A stretch of 5,239 nt of DNA from NCBI GenBank assembly GCA_030642525.1, contig DAOWNO010000171.1:1-5239 (forward strand), read 5' to 3'. Shown one piece after another: positions 1 through 5,239 of the stretch (positions are counted from its first letter, which is position 1; every line of letters begins with the position of its first letter). The notes under the pieces were generated by a model. That model ran no database searches. It was not told where the DNA came from and saw only the letters and a program-made list of their open reading frames with translations. The stretch comes from Candidatus Aegiribacteria sp. GTDB taxonomy: Bacteria; Fermentibacterota; Fermentibacteria; Fermentibacterales; JCC-6. The position numbers were made by a program, and so were the translations under genes.

Positions 1-663
1 AGGGCCAACCTGATGAAAGCCTACAGTTTTCCGGAAACCGATACACCTATAGTAACAGGGAAGAAAGTAATCACTGTCGGTGGCGGAAACGTTGCTATGG
101 ACTGCGCCAGAACTGCGCTGAGGATGGGCGCCGACAGATCGCTTATCGTTTACCGCAGAGCAGAGGAGCAGATGCCGGCAAGACTCGAAGAAATTCATCA
201 TGCACGGGAAGAGGGAGTTGAATTCCACCTCCTGCAGAACCCCGTACGTCTTATCGGGAATGAGGCCGGATGGATATCTGGAGCTTCGCTCATTAAAATG
301 GAGCTGGGAGAACCTGACTCTTCAGGGAGGAGAAGGCCTGTTCCCATTGAGGGGTCAGAGTTCATCGAAGAGACCGACGTGCTGATTGTCGCGATAGGTA
401 ACAGCCCAAACCCTCTTGTACCGGCTTCATTCCCGGAGCTGGAGATAACAAGATGGGGTGGAGTTGTTGTCAATGAGGTAACCGGCCAGACCTCGGTTCC
501 CGGTGTTTTTGCCGGAGGTGATATTGTACTCGGGGCTGCGACGGTAATTCTTGCTATGGGACACGGCCGCCGTGCCGCGCAGGCGATGAATCTTTATCTG
601 AGTTCCGGTCGCTGGGTCGATCTGGATAAAGCAATGGACACGTCCAGAGCCGAAGTTCGGTAA
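1..663 (+). CDS. GltD/NfnB/SudA-family NAD(P)-dependent flavin oxidoreductase, C-terminal part (5' end outside window)
   Basis: The frame is open from base 1 to a TAA at 661-663, giving 220 visible residues. The ATG at base 13 is internal, because conserved family sequence precedes it. Members are usually about 460-480 residues, so roughly half lies upstream. Numbering from base 1, a Rossmann GGGNVA motif lies at residues 27-32. A YRR sequence at 51-53 sits where family members bind the NADPH 2'-phosphate. AIGNSPNP is at 131-138. The FAD-closing segment GVFAGGD, then an A-A-T-V-I-L-A-M-G helix, runs from about 168 to 187. This pattern matches the glutamate synthase small-subunit-like group that includes NfnB (bifurcating NADH:ferredoxin-NADP oxidoreductase) and SudA (sulfide dehydrogenase alpha). 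Those proteins pair with a ferredoxin-reductase-like NfnA/SudB subunit, often encoded next door. A partner here would have to lie upstream of the window. NADP(H) use is inferred. True glutamate synthase function is less likely because no large subunit is seen, but it cannot be excluded. Confidence 0.93.
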   Translation, partial: RANLMKAYSFPETDTPIVTGKKVITVGGGNVAMDCARTALRMGADRSLIVYRRAEEQMPARLEEIHHAREEGVEFHLLQNPVRLIGNEAGWISGASLIKMELGEPDSSGRRRPVPIEGSEFIEETDVLIVAIGNSPNPLVPASFPELEITRWGGVVVNEVTGQTSVPGVFAGGDIVLGAATVILAMGHGRRAAQAMNLYLSSGRWVDLDKAMDTSRAEVR

Positions 664-674
664 CCTGTATGTTC

Positions 675-703
675 TTGACTTTGCGGAATGTGGAACGTAG
701 CGT
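675..703 (+). promoter_or_regulatory. weak candidate promoter before the receiver-domain gene
   Basis: TTGACT at 675-680 is one base off the sigma-70 -35 consensus. A poor -10 match, TAGCGT at 698-703, follows after a 17-base spacer. The good -35, correct spacing and position between two genes make it worth noting. The -10 is weak, and the organism's promoter consensus is unknown. Read-through from the upstream gene is equally possible. Confidence 0.2.
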
Positions 704-706
704 TCT
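692..706. repeat. short inverted repeat in the intergenic gap (possible operator)
   Basis: GAACG at 693-697 and CGTTC at 701-705 are perfect inverted arms around a 3-base centre, with a further possible G-T pair at 692/706. The repeat overlaps the candidate -10 at 698-703, where a repressor site would sit. No T-run follows, so it is a poor terminator for the upstream gene. Five-base arms can arise by chance. Confidence 0.25.
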
Positions 707-731
707 CCCATTCATTCAAACATGCCCTAAC

Positions 732-740
732 GGAGGAGGA
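732..740 (+). promoter_or_regulatory. ribosome binding site that fixes a TTG start
   Basis: GGAGGAGGA lies here, and its second GGAGG (735-739) ends six bases before the TTG at 746. This strong site, plus the typical receiver-domain opening (MKGRVLIIDDE), shows that the gene starts at TTG and not at a later ATG. Confidence 0.85.
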
Positions 741-745
741 ATCCA

Positions 746-1732
746 TTGAAAGGCCGCGTACTTATTATTGATGATGAAGCTGAGATTCGACGCAATCTTA
801 CAGTAGGTCTTACTCAGGAAGATTACACTGCTGTTGCTTGTCCTGATGGTATTTCCGCGATTCATGAACTGAACCGGTCTCGAGAAAAGGGTGTAGCCTA
901 CGATTATCTTATTACTGACATTTTCATGCCGGACATTGATGGTCTGAAAATACTCAAGGTGATAAAAAATCAGTATCCCGACCTTCCCGTTCTTGTGATT
1001 ACAGGCTTCGGAGATGAGAGACTGATGATGACCGCGCTTTCAGAGCAGAACACCGGTTATCTGGACAAGCCATTTGAAATATCAGATCTCGTTTCAGCTC
1101 TTGAAGAATTGTCTCCGGGGAAAACCGGAATCGATGAAGAAAAAACTTCAGTTGATGACGGTATGCGGGAATCGGTAAGCGCCTACTTGACTGTAAAGAT
1201 AACGGAACCTGACAGAAGCATGGAGATATTTGATATCCTTTACAGGATGGATGGTATCCAGTCATGTGATGCTGTGAGAGGCGATTTCGATATAATCCTT
1301 CTCGTTCAGGCTTCTTCAACGGATGAAATCCAGGCAATATTCAGCAGAGTCAAAGAGCTGGATGGCATTGAAGTGCTGTCCATGTCTGAAGTTGAGCGGC
1401 CAAAACTCGACAGAGATGTAGACTCCTTTATCGAAACATACCAGAAAGCCGTCAAGCGGGACGTTCAGGCTGAAGCCAAAAGACAGCCGGGAACGATGAG
1501 CTATATCATCGTTGATATAGATCCGGATGCGATTCAGCAGATTTTCACAACCGTATTTTTCATTGATGAAGTCGTCTTCTGTGATGTTATCGAGAATGGC
1601 TCTAAACTTGTCGGCATGATCACCGGCCACGGAGCCATGGGAAGAACCCCCCGGATCATTGAGAAACTGAGTCAGATCGATGGTGTTCTCAGAGTTCGTG
1701 AAGCAAAAGTAATAAAGCTCATAGATGACTGA
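746..1732 (+). CDS. response-regulator receiver domain fused to two Lrp/AsnC-type ligand-binding (RAM-like) domains
   Basis: The protein has 328 residues and starts at TTG. Residues 1 to about 122 form a CheY-like receiver with all key residues: acidic pair D9/D10, phosphoacceptor D58 in ITDIFMPDIDG, T86 in VITGFGD, and K108 in YLDKPF. After a polar linker, residues about 145-216 follow the beta-alpha-beta-beta-alpha-beta pattern of the Lrp/AsnC effector domain (AsnC_trans_reg/RAM), with the typical R-x-D-F-D-I-I-L-L stretch at 178-186. A second, more divergent copy of this fold spans about 251-326, after a charged, probably helical linker at 220-248. I see no helix-turn-helix, GGDEF, HD or AAA+ domain, so direct DNA binding is unlikely. 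Phosphorylation and a small ligand could jointly control oligomerisation or a protein partner. No histidine kinase is in the window. Its place between two NAD(P)H/ferredoxin redox blocks suggests redox or amino-acid-linked control, which is inference. The receiver call is very secure, the first RAM good, and the second RAM moderate. Confidence 0.9.
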   Translation: MKGRVLIIDDEAEIRRNLTVGLTQEDYTAVACPDGISAIHELNRSREKGVAYDYLITDIFMPDIDGLKILKVIKNQYPDLPVLVITGFGDERLMMTALSEQNTGYLDKPFEISDLVSALEELSPGKTGIDEEKTSVDDGMRESVSAYLTVKITEPDRSMEIFDILYRMDGIQSCDAVRGDFDIILLVQASSTDEIQAIFSRVKELDGIEVLSMSEVERPKLDRDVDSFIETYQKAVKRDVQAEAKRQPGTMSYIIVDIDPDAIQQIFTTVFFIDEVVFCDVIENGSKLVGMITGHGAMGRTPRIIEKLSQIDGVLRVREAKVIKLIDD

Positions 1733-1735
1733 TGG

Positions 1736-1755
1736 AGCCCTGTCTTTACAGGGCT
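1736..1755 (+). terminator. perfect hairpin just after the receiver-domain gene; terminator-like without a U-tract
   Basis: AGCCCTGT (1736-1743) and ACAGGGCT (1748-1755) pair over eight bases around a CTTT loop, beginning four bases after the TGA stop. The position is typical of an intrinsic terminator or a 3'-end-stabilising structure. The following bases (GTCAACCGG) have no T-run, so strong intrinsic termination is doubtful. It may partly separate this gene from the downstream NuoEF block or mark an RNA processing point. Confidence 0.5.
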
Positions 1756-1780
1756 GTCAACCGGATAACGAAATTATAAC
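1754..1780 (+). promoter_or_regulatory. weak candidate promoter for the NuoE/NuoF-type block
   Basis: TATAAC at 1775-1780 matches the -10 consensus at five of six bases. The only -35-like match, CTGTCA at 1754-1759 (four of six), lies 15 bases upstream, which is short. The 110-base gap after the hairpin is the largest in the window and the likeliest place for a promoter, but the motif evidence is thin. Confidence 0.2.
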
Positions 1781-1842
1781 TGATTTCCGATCTGAATTTG
1801 CTTAATTGAAACGAAAGCGGGTTTCGGATTTGAAAGGAATCG

Positions 1843-2358
1843 ATGACCATGGCTACCAAGAAGGAGAATTTCAGCTTCAGGCTGTGGAGATACGACGGAG
1901 AACCCGGGGAACTGATCCCTCTTCTGCAGTCTGCCCAGGAACACTTCGGTTACATACCCATCCGTGCGATCAACTACATTTCCGGAGTAACCGGAATACC
2001 TGAGTCGGATATCTACGGAGTTATTACTTTTTACAGCCAGTTCAGACTTCGCCCTATGGGCAAGTACATTATTCGCGCATGTGCCGGAACTGCATGTCAT
2101 GTATCCGGGTCTAAATTGATCATTGAGACTATCGAGGACGAACTCGGGATTGAAGTCGGTGATACAACCGATGACGGAATGTACACTCTGAATACGGTTG
2201 CCTGCATAGGCTGCTGTTCTCTTGCGCCTGTAATAATGATTAATGACGAGACTTATGGTCGGCTTACACCTGCGTCGCTGCGGAAACTCCTTCGTGAACA
2301 TATCCGTAAAACTGGCGAAAAAACCGATTCCGCTGCAGGAGTATCCTGTACCGGTTAA
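1843..2358 (+). CDS. nuoE: NuoE/HydC-like [2Fe-2S] thioredoxin-fold subunit of an NADH dehydrogenase module
   Basis: The protein has 171 residues, normal for the 24-kDa NuoE/HydC/HndA family. An N-terminal helical region (about 18-66) with the family's GVITFYSQF-like stretch (59-67) precedes a thioredoxin-like ferredoxin domain. The four cluster ligands are visible: C80 and C85 (C-x4-C) and C121 and C125 (C-x3-C), followed by LAPVIMIN. C124 is an extra cysteine inside the second pair. In the family this subunit sits next to the FMN subunit in the cytoplasm and holds one [2Fe-2S] cluster off the main electron path. In bifurcating hydrogenases it is HydC. The NuoF-like gene follows after a short gap, so the two are surely one unit. 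The start is either the ATG at 1843 or the ATG at 1849: AAGGAA at 1834-1839 lies 3 bases from the first and 9 from the second, so the first two residues are uncertain. Symbol by homology only; no complex I membrane arm is seen. Confidence 0.93.
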   Translation: MTMATKKENFSFRLWRYDGEPGELIPLLQSAQEHFGYIPIRAINYISGVTGIPESDIYGVITFYSQFRLRPMGKYIIRACAGTACHVSGSKLIIETIEDELGIEVGDTTDDGMYTLNTVACIGCCSLAPVIMINDETYGRLTPASLRKLLREHIRKTGEKTDSAAGVSCTG

Positions 2359-2396
2359 ATGTTTCAATTGATGGAATCCATTTGTGAAAAATGTCT

Positions 2397-2400
2397 GGAG
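2397..2400 (+). promoter_or_regulatory. ribosome binding site supporting the ATG start at 2408
   Basis: GGAG ends seven bases before the ATG at 2408. A GTG at 2384 in the same frame would add eight residues (MKNVWSAE) but has only a GGAA (2373-2376) upstream. The family-like opening MKRIVVGMGTCG begins at 2408, so that start is preferred. Confidence 0.6.
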
Positions 2401-2407
2401 CGCTGAA

Positions 2408-4189
2408 ATGAAGAGAATCGTAGTAGGTATGGGCACATGCGGTCTTTCCGCCGGTGCCAGGGTTGTGTTTGAAAAGCTGGAGGAGCTTGCAAACGCGAAT
2501 GCGGATATTTGCCGGCTGTCAATATCCGGCTGCATCGGTATGTGCTATCGGGAACCTCTGGTCGAAATAAGGGATGGCGTCCGCAGAGTCTTCTACGGAG
2601 GAGTAACCAGCGAATCCGCTGAAAAGATCTTTGAGAGTCATGTGCTGAATAATGAGAGAATTGAAGACGATAACCTGGTTTACATTGTTGAGCAGGACGG
2701 ATCGACTTCCGGTTCTGAAGCTGACTTTCTTGACCTGCAGGAGAGAATAGTCCTCCGCAATTGCGGCACAATCAATCCTGAGTCCATTTCAGAATACGTG
2801 GAGTCAGGCGGTTACGAAAGCCTTAAAAAGATTCTTTTCAAGATGTCTCCGGAGGAAATCATTCAGGAAGTGAAGAACTCGGGACTTCGTGGAAGAGGAG
2901 GCGCCGGATTTCCCACAGGTCTGAAATGGTCCTTTGCCGCCTCAAATGAAGCTGATAGAAAATATGTTGTATGCAATGCCGATGAGGGTGACCCCGGCGC
3001 ATTTATGGATCGTTCTGTTCTGGAGGGAGATCCTCACTCCGTTCTTGAAGGGATGATCATCTGTGCCAGAGCTATCGGCGCGAACTTCGGTTATATCTAC
3101 TGCAGAGCGGAATATCCCCTGGCAATTCACCGTCTTGAAATAGCTCTGTCAGAAGCAAGAGAAAAAGGTTATCTGGGCAAAGATATACTGGGTTCCGGCT
3201 TTGATTTTGACATTAAAATCAAGCAGGGTGCGGGAGCGTTTGTCTGCGGTGAAGAGACAGCGCTTTTTGCCTCGATTGAAGGTGAGCGTGGAATGCCCCG
3301 TATCCGCCCGCCTTTTCCGGCGGAAAAAGGTCTCTGGCAGAAGCCCACCAATAACAATAATGTGGAGACCTTTGCCAATATTCCCTGGATAATAGCAAAC
3401 GGTGCTGACGCATATGCTGCTTTCGGAACAGAGAAAAGCCCCGGCACCAAAGTATTTGCCCTTGCCGGGAAAGTCCTTCACGGAGGTCTTGCCGAGGTTT
3501 CAATGGGAACCACAATAAATGATCTAGTTTTCAGGATCGGAGGCGGCATCAAGGAAGGCAGGGAGTTCAAGGCAGTACAGATGGGCGGCCCGTCCGGTGG
3601 CTGTATTCCGGCAAGTCTGAAGAACACTCCGGTGGATTTTGAATCAATACCTGCCACCGGAGCCATCATGGGTTCAGGCGGAATGGTCGTAATGGACGAC
3701 ACAACCTGCATGGTCGAGATTGCCAGGTTCTTTCTGGACTTTACACAGAACGAGTCCTGCGGTAAATGTACTTTCTGCAGGATAGGTACACTCAGAATGC
3801 TTGAAATTCTCGAGCGACTGACCCGTGGCGAGGGTATTCCTGAAGACATAGAAAAACTTGAGCAGCTTTCAATTCAGATAAAGGAAGCAAGCCTTTGCGG
3901 ACTTGGGCAGACAGCTCCCAACCCTGTTCAGACAACGATACGTTATTACCTGGACGAATATCTGGCGCATATCAACGATAAACATTGTCCGGCGGGAAGC
4001 TGCCTGGCTCTGGTCGAATTCAGTATCGATCCTGATAAGTGCGTCGGATGTACTCTCTGTGCGAAGAATTGCCCGGTTAACGCAATCTCAGGGAAAGTCA
4101 AAGAACCACATGTTATTGATCAGAAAATCTGCGTGAAATGCGGCAAGTGCATTACAAGCTGTAACTTCAACGCAATAATTACAAGGTAG
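2408..4189 (+). CDS. nuoF: NuoF/HydB-like FMN- and NADH-binding subunit with N-terminal thioredoxin-like and C-terminal 2[4Fe-4S] ferredoxin domains
   Basis: The protein has 593 residues from ATG 2408 (601 if GTG 2384 is used), the long HydB-type form rather than the roughly 440-residue complex I NuoF. The N-terminal domain (1 to about 85) is thioredoxin-like, with C11, C42 and C46. The NADH/FMN core shows RGRGGAGFPTGLKW (161-174), CNADEGDPGAF (189-199) and GAGAFVCGEETAL (274-286). The [4Fe-4S] ligands are C451, C454 and C457 (ESCGKCTFC) plus C497 (SLCGLG). A segment with H521, H526, C527 and C532 resembles a His/Cys region of HydB proteins that I recall as metal-binding. The C-terminus carries two complete ferredoxin motifs: C545/C548/C551/C555 and C575/C578/C581/C585. 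The family oxidises or reduces NAD(H) at FMN, and in HydABC-type enzymes it couples this to ferredoxin. It follows the NuoE-like gene and precedes the [2Fe-2S]/GltD fusion, so a three-subunit cytoplasmic complex is expected. The terminal acceptor or donor cannot be read from this window. Confidence 0.95.
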   Translation: MKRIVVGMGTCGLSAGARVVFEKLEELANANADICRLSISGCIGMCYREPLVEIRDGVRRVFYGGVTSESAEKIFESHVLNNERIEDDNLVYIVEQDGSTSGSEADFLDLQERIVLRNCGTINPESISEYVESGGYESLKKILFKMSPEEIIQEVKNSGLRGRGGAGFPTGLKWSFAASNEADRKYVVCNADEGDPGAFMDRSVLEGDPHSVLEGMIICARAIGANFGYIYCRAEYPLAIHRLEIALSEAREKGYLGKDILGSGFDFDIKIKQGAGAFVCGEETALFASIEGERGMPRIRPPFPAEKGLWQKPTNNNNVETFANIPWIIANGADAYAAFGTEKSPGTKVFALAGKVLHGGLAEVSMGTTINDLVFRIGGGIKEGREFKAVQMGGPSGGCIPASLKNTPVDFESIPATGAIMGSGGMVVMDDTTCMVEIARFFLDFTQNESCGKCTFCRIGTLRMLEILERLTRGEGIPEDIEKLEQLSIQIKEASLCGLGQTAPNPVQTTIRYYLDEYLAHINDKHCPAGSCLALVEFSIDPDKCVGCTLCAKNCPVNAISGKVKEPHVIDQKICVKCGKCITSCNFNAIITR

Positions 4190-4192
4190 GAG
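4188..4192 (+). promoter_or_regulatory. ribosome binding site overlapping the upstream stop codon
   Basis: AGGAG begins inside the TAG stop (4187-4189) of the NuoF-like gene and ends six bases before the ATG at 4199. The overlap implies translational coupling and matched synthesis of the two subunits. Confidence 0.85.
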
Positions 4193-4198
4193 CGGCCG

Positions 4199-5239
4199 AT
4201 GGAAAATATCAGACTGAAGATCAACGGTCAGGAAATAGAGGCCACTCCAGGGAAAACAATTCTCGAAGTGGTTCGGGAGCAGAATCTTGATGACATACCC
4301 ACTCTCTGTTACTCACCTGAACTGGAACCTTACGGCTCCTGCTTTCTGTGTGTGGTCGAAATAAAGGGAAGAGCGAATCTTGTTCCTTCCTGCGCAACCC
4401 GAATAGCTCCGGATATGGAAATAATTACTCGAAGCGAGAGAATTCTGGCATCCAGAAAAACGGCGCTCGAATTGTTATTGTCCAACCATTACGCTGATTG
4501 CGTATCCCCCTGTATGGAGGGATGCCCCGCCGGTGTTGACGCCCAGGGATATATCGCCCTTTCGGCGATGGGACAGTACAGAAAAGCTGTCGACCTTATT
4601 CGCGAAAAGAATCCCTTTCCGGCGTCCTGCGGAAGAGTATGCGTCCGCAAATGCGAGGATGTCTGCAGAAGAATGGATGTGGATTCGTCCGTTGCGATAA
4701 ACAACATCAAGAGATTTATCACGGATTCCCCTGATGCTTACGCCACTGAACCGGTATGCGCTCCTGCAACCGGTAAAACAGCAGGTATCATCGGCGCGGG
4801 ACCAGCGGGCCTTACCGCTGCCTGGTTCCTTGGAAAAAGCGGGATCAAATGCGAAGTTTACGAAGCCATGGATCGTACGGGAGGAATGCTGAGGTACGGT
4901 ATCCCCGAGTACAGGCTTCCGGACGATATTCTCGACAGAGAAGTTGAATACATCTGCAGAACAGGTACCGAGATTCACTGCGGCGTTCGGGTGGGGAAGG
5001 ACATCACTCTGGATGAGATCAGGGAAAAGCATGACGCTGTTTTCATCGGAGCAGGCGCATGGACAGGTAAACCAATGCGAGTTGAGGGTGAGTTTGATAC
5101 TGAAGGAGTCGTAACCGGCGCGGACTTCCTGGTCGAGAAGGCAGATGATCCAAAGCCGCTGAAGGGTACTGTGGTTGTGGTCGGTGGCGGGAATACAGCT
5201 ATGGACGCGGCGAGAACCGCGTGGAGACTTGATGCGGAC
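4199..5239 (+). CDS. NuoG/HydA-type [2Fe-2S] domain fused to a GltD-like FAD/NAD(P) oxidoreductase (3' end outside window)
   Basis: The frame is open from ATG 4199 to the window end, giving 347 visible residues. Residues 1 to about 80 are a plant-type [2Fe-2S] domain as at the NuoG/HydA N-terminus, with C37, C48, C51 and C65 (C-x10-C-x2-C-x13-C). The Cys-rich segment found at the GltD/NfnB N-terminus follows: C101, C105 and C109 in DCVSPCMEGCP, then C144, C148, C152 and C156 in SCGRVCVRKCEDVC, likely holding two [4Fe-4S] clusters. FAD binding is shown by G199-A-G201-P-A-G204, with E222 ending the second strand and a GGMLRYGIPEYRLP signature at 228-241. The NAD(P)-binding GGGNTA lies at 329-334, just before the edge. 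About 120-200 more residues are needed to finish the GltD module; a catalytic domain could follow. As third gene after NuoE- and NuoF-like genes it takes the place of HydA or NuoG, so it probably receives electrons from the NuoF-like subunit through its [2Fe-2S] cluster. A stand-alone glutamate synthase small subunit is unlikely given the fused ferredoxin domain. Confidence 0.92.
   Translation, partial: MENIRLKINGQEIEATPGKTILEVVREQNLDDIPTLCYSPELEPYGSCFLCVVEIKGRANLVPSCATRIAPDMEIITRSERILASRKTALELLLSNHYADCVSPCMEGCPAGVDAQGYIALSAMGQYRKAVDLIREKNPFPASCGRVCVRKCEDVCRRMDVDSSVAINNIKRFITDSPDAYATEPVCAPATGKTAGIIGAGPAGLTAAWFLGKSGIKCEVYEAMDRTGGMLRYGIPEYRLPDDILDREVEYICRTGTEIHCGVRVGKDITLDEIREKHDAVFIGAGAWTGKPMRVEGEFDTEGVVTGADFLVEKADDPKPLKGTVVVVGGGNTAMDAARTAWRLDAD

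Noticed and set aside
13..15. ATG at base 13 as the true start of the first gene
   Set aside because: Codons before it continue conserved GltD/NfnB sequence (R-A-N-L-M-K-A-Y), and half the family domain is missing. The gene is cut by the window edge.
2370..2380. Small palindrome ATGGA-A-TCCAT between the NuoE- and NuoF-like genes
   Set aside because: Five-base arms with a one-base centre cannot form a useful hairpin, and the overlap with the short gap is plausibly chance.
2384..2386. GTG as the start of the NuoF-like gene
   Set aside because: It is possible, but the ATG at 2408 has a better-placed GGAG and begins at the family-like N-terminus.
1774..2535. A 253-residue open frame on the minus strand
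   Set aside because: It lies antisense across the NuoE-like gene and into the NuoF-like gene. Its translation shows no recognisable family motif, while the plus strand carries clear cluster-binding cysteines.
4475..5032. A 185-residue open frame on the minus strand
   Set aside because: It is antisense to the GltD-like fusion gene, whose FAD and Cys motifs occupy the same bases. No independent protein signature is seen.
1..5239. CRISPR arrays, tRNA/rRNA genes, insertion sequences, attachment sites
   Set aside because: No spaced direct repeats, RNA gene-like structures, transposase motifs or terminal inverted repeats were seen. Almost all bases are in the five genes.

Overview
The window carries five co-oriented plus-strand genes of anaerobic redox metabolism. 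It is densely packed, of roughly balanced base composition (judged by eye), and every start has a purine-rich Shine-Dalgarno site. The two end genes are cut by the window edges. Ferredoxin-like iron-sulfur domains, flavin dehydrogenase subunits and an NfnB/SudA-type oxidoreductase point to a strict anaerobe, probably a fermenter or syntroph, that balances NADH, NADPH and ferredoxin. I cannot place it taxonomically; an uncultivated or poorly sampled bacterial lineage would fit.

Layout. Bases 1-663 hold the C-terminal part of a GltD/NfnB/SudA-family flavoprotein (NADPH-linked glutamate synthase small-subunit-like). After an 82-base gap with a small inverted repeat comes a 328-residue protein (746-1732, TTG start). 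It has an intact phosphoacceptor receiver domain followed by two Lrp/AsnC-type ligand-binding (RAM-like) folds and no DNA-binding domain. A perfect 8-bp stem hairpin lies just after its stop. A second block then begins: a NuoE/HydC-like [2Fe-2S] subunit (1843-2358), a NuoF/HydB-like flavoprotein with added N- and C-terminal iron-sulfur domains (2408-4189), and a large gene (4199 to beyond 5239). This last gene fuses a NuoG/HydA-type [2Fe-2S] domain to a GltD-like module with Cys-rich, FAD and NAD(P) regions. Its Shine-Dalgarno site overlaps the stop codon of the gene before it, so the two are probably translationally coupled.

How they may work together (inference). NuoE plus NuoF form the NADH-oxidising FMN module used by electron-bifurcating hydrogenases and NAD-linked formate dehydrogenases. 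Electrons could pass through the [2Fe-2S] domain of the third subunit into a second flavin module of the GltD/NfnB type. That would put NADH chemistry and a second, possibly NADP(H)-linked, flavin site in one complex. A separate GltD paralog is encoded upstream, so the window begins and ends inside homologous nucleotide-binding domains. The receiver/double-RAM protein between the two redox blocks is a plausible sensor or allosteric regulator of this metabolism. The catalytic terminal subunit (hydrogenase, formate dehydrogenase or other) is not in view.
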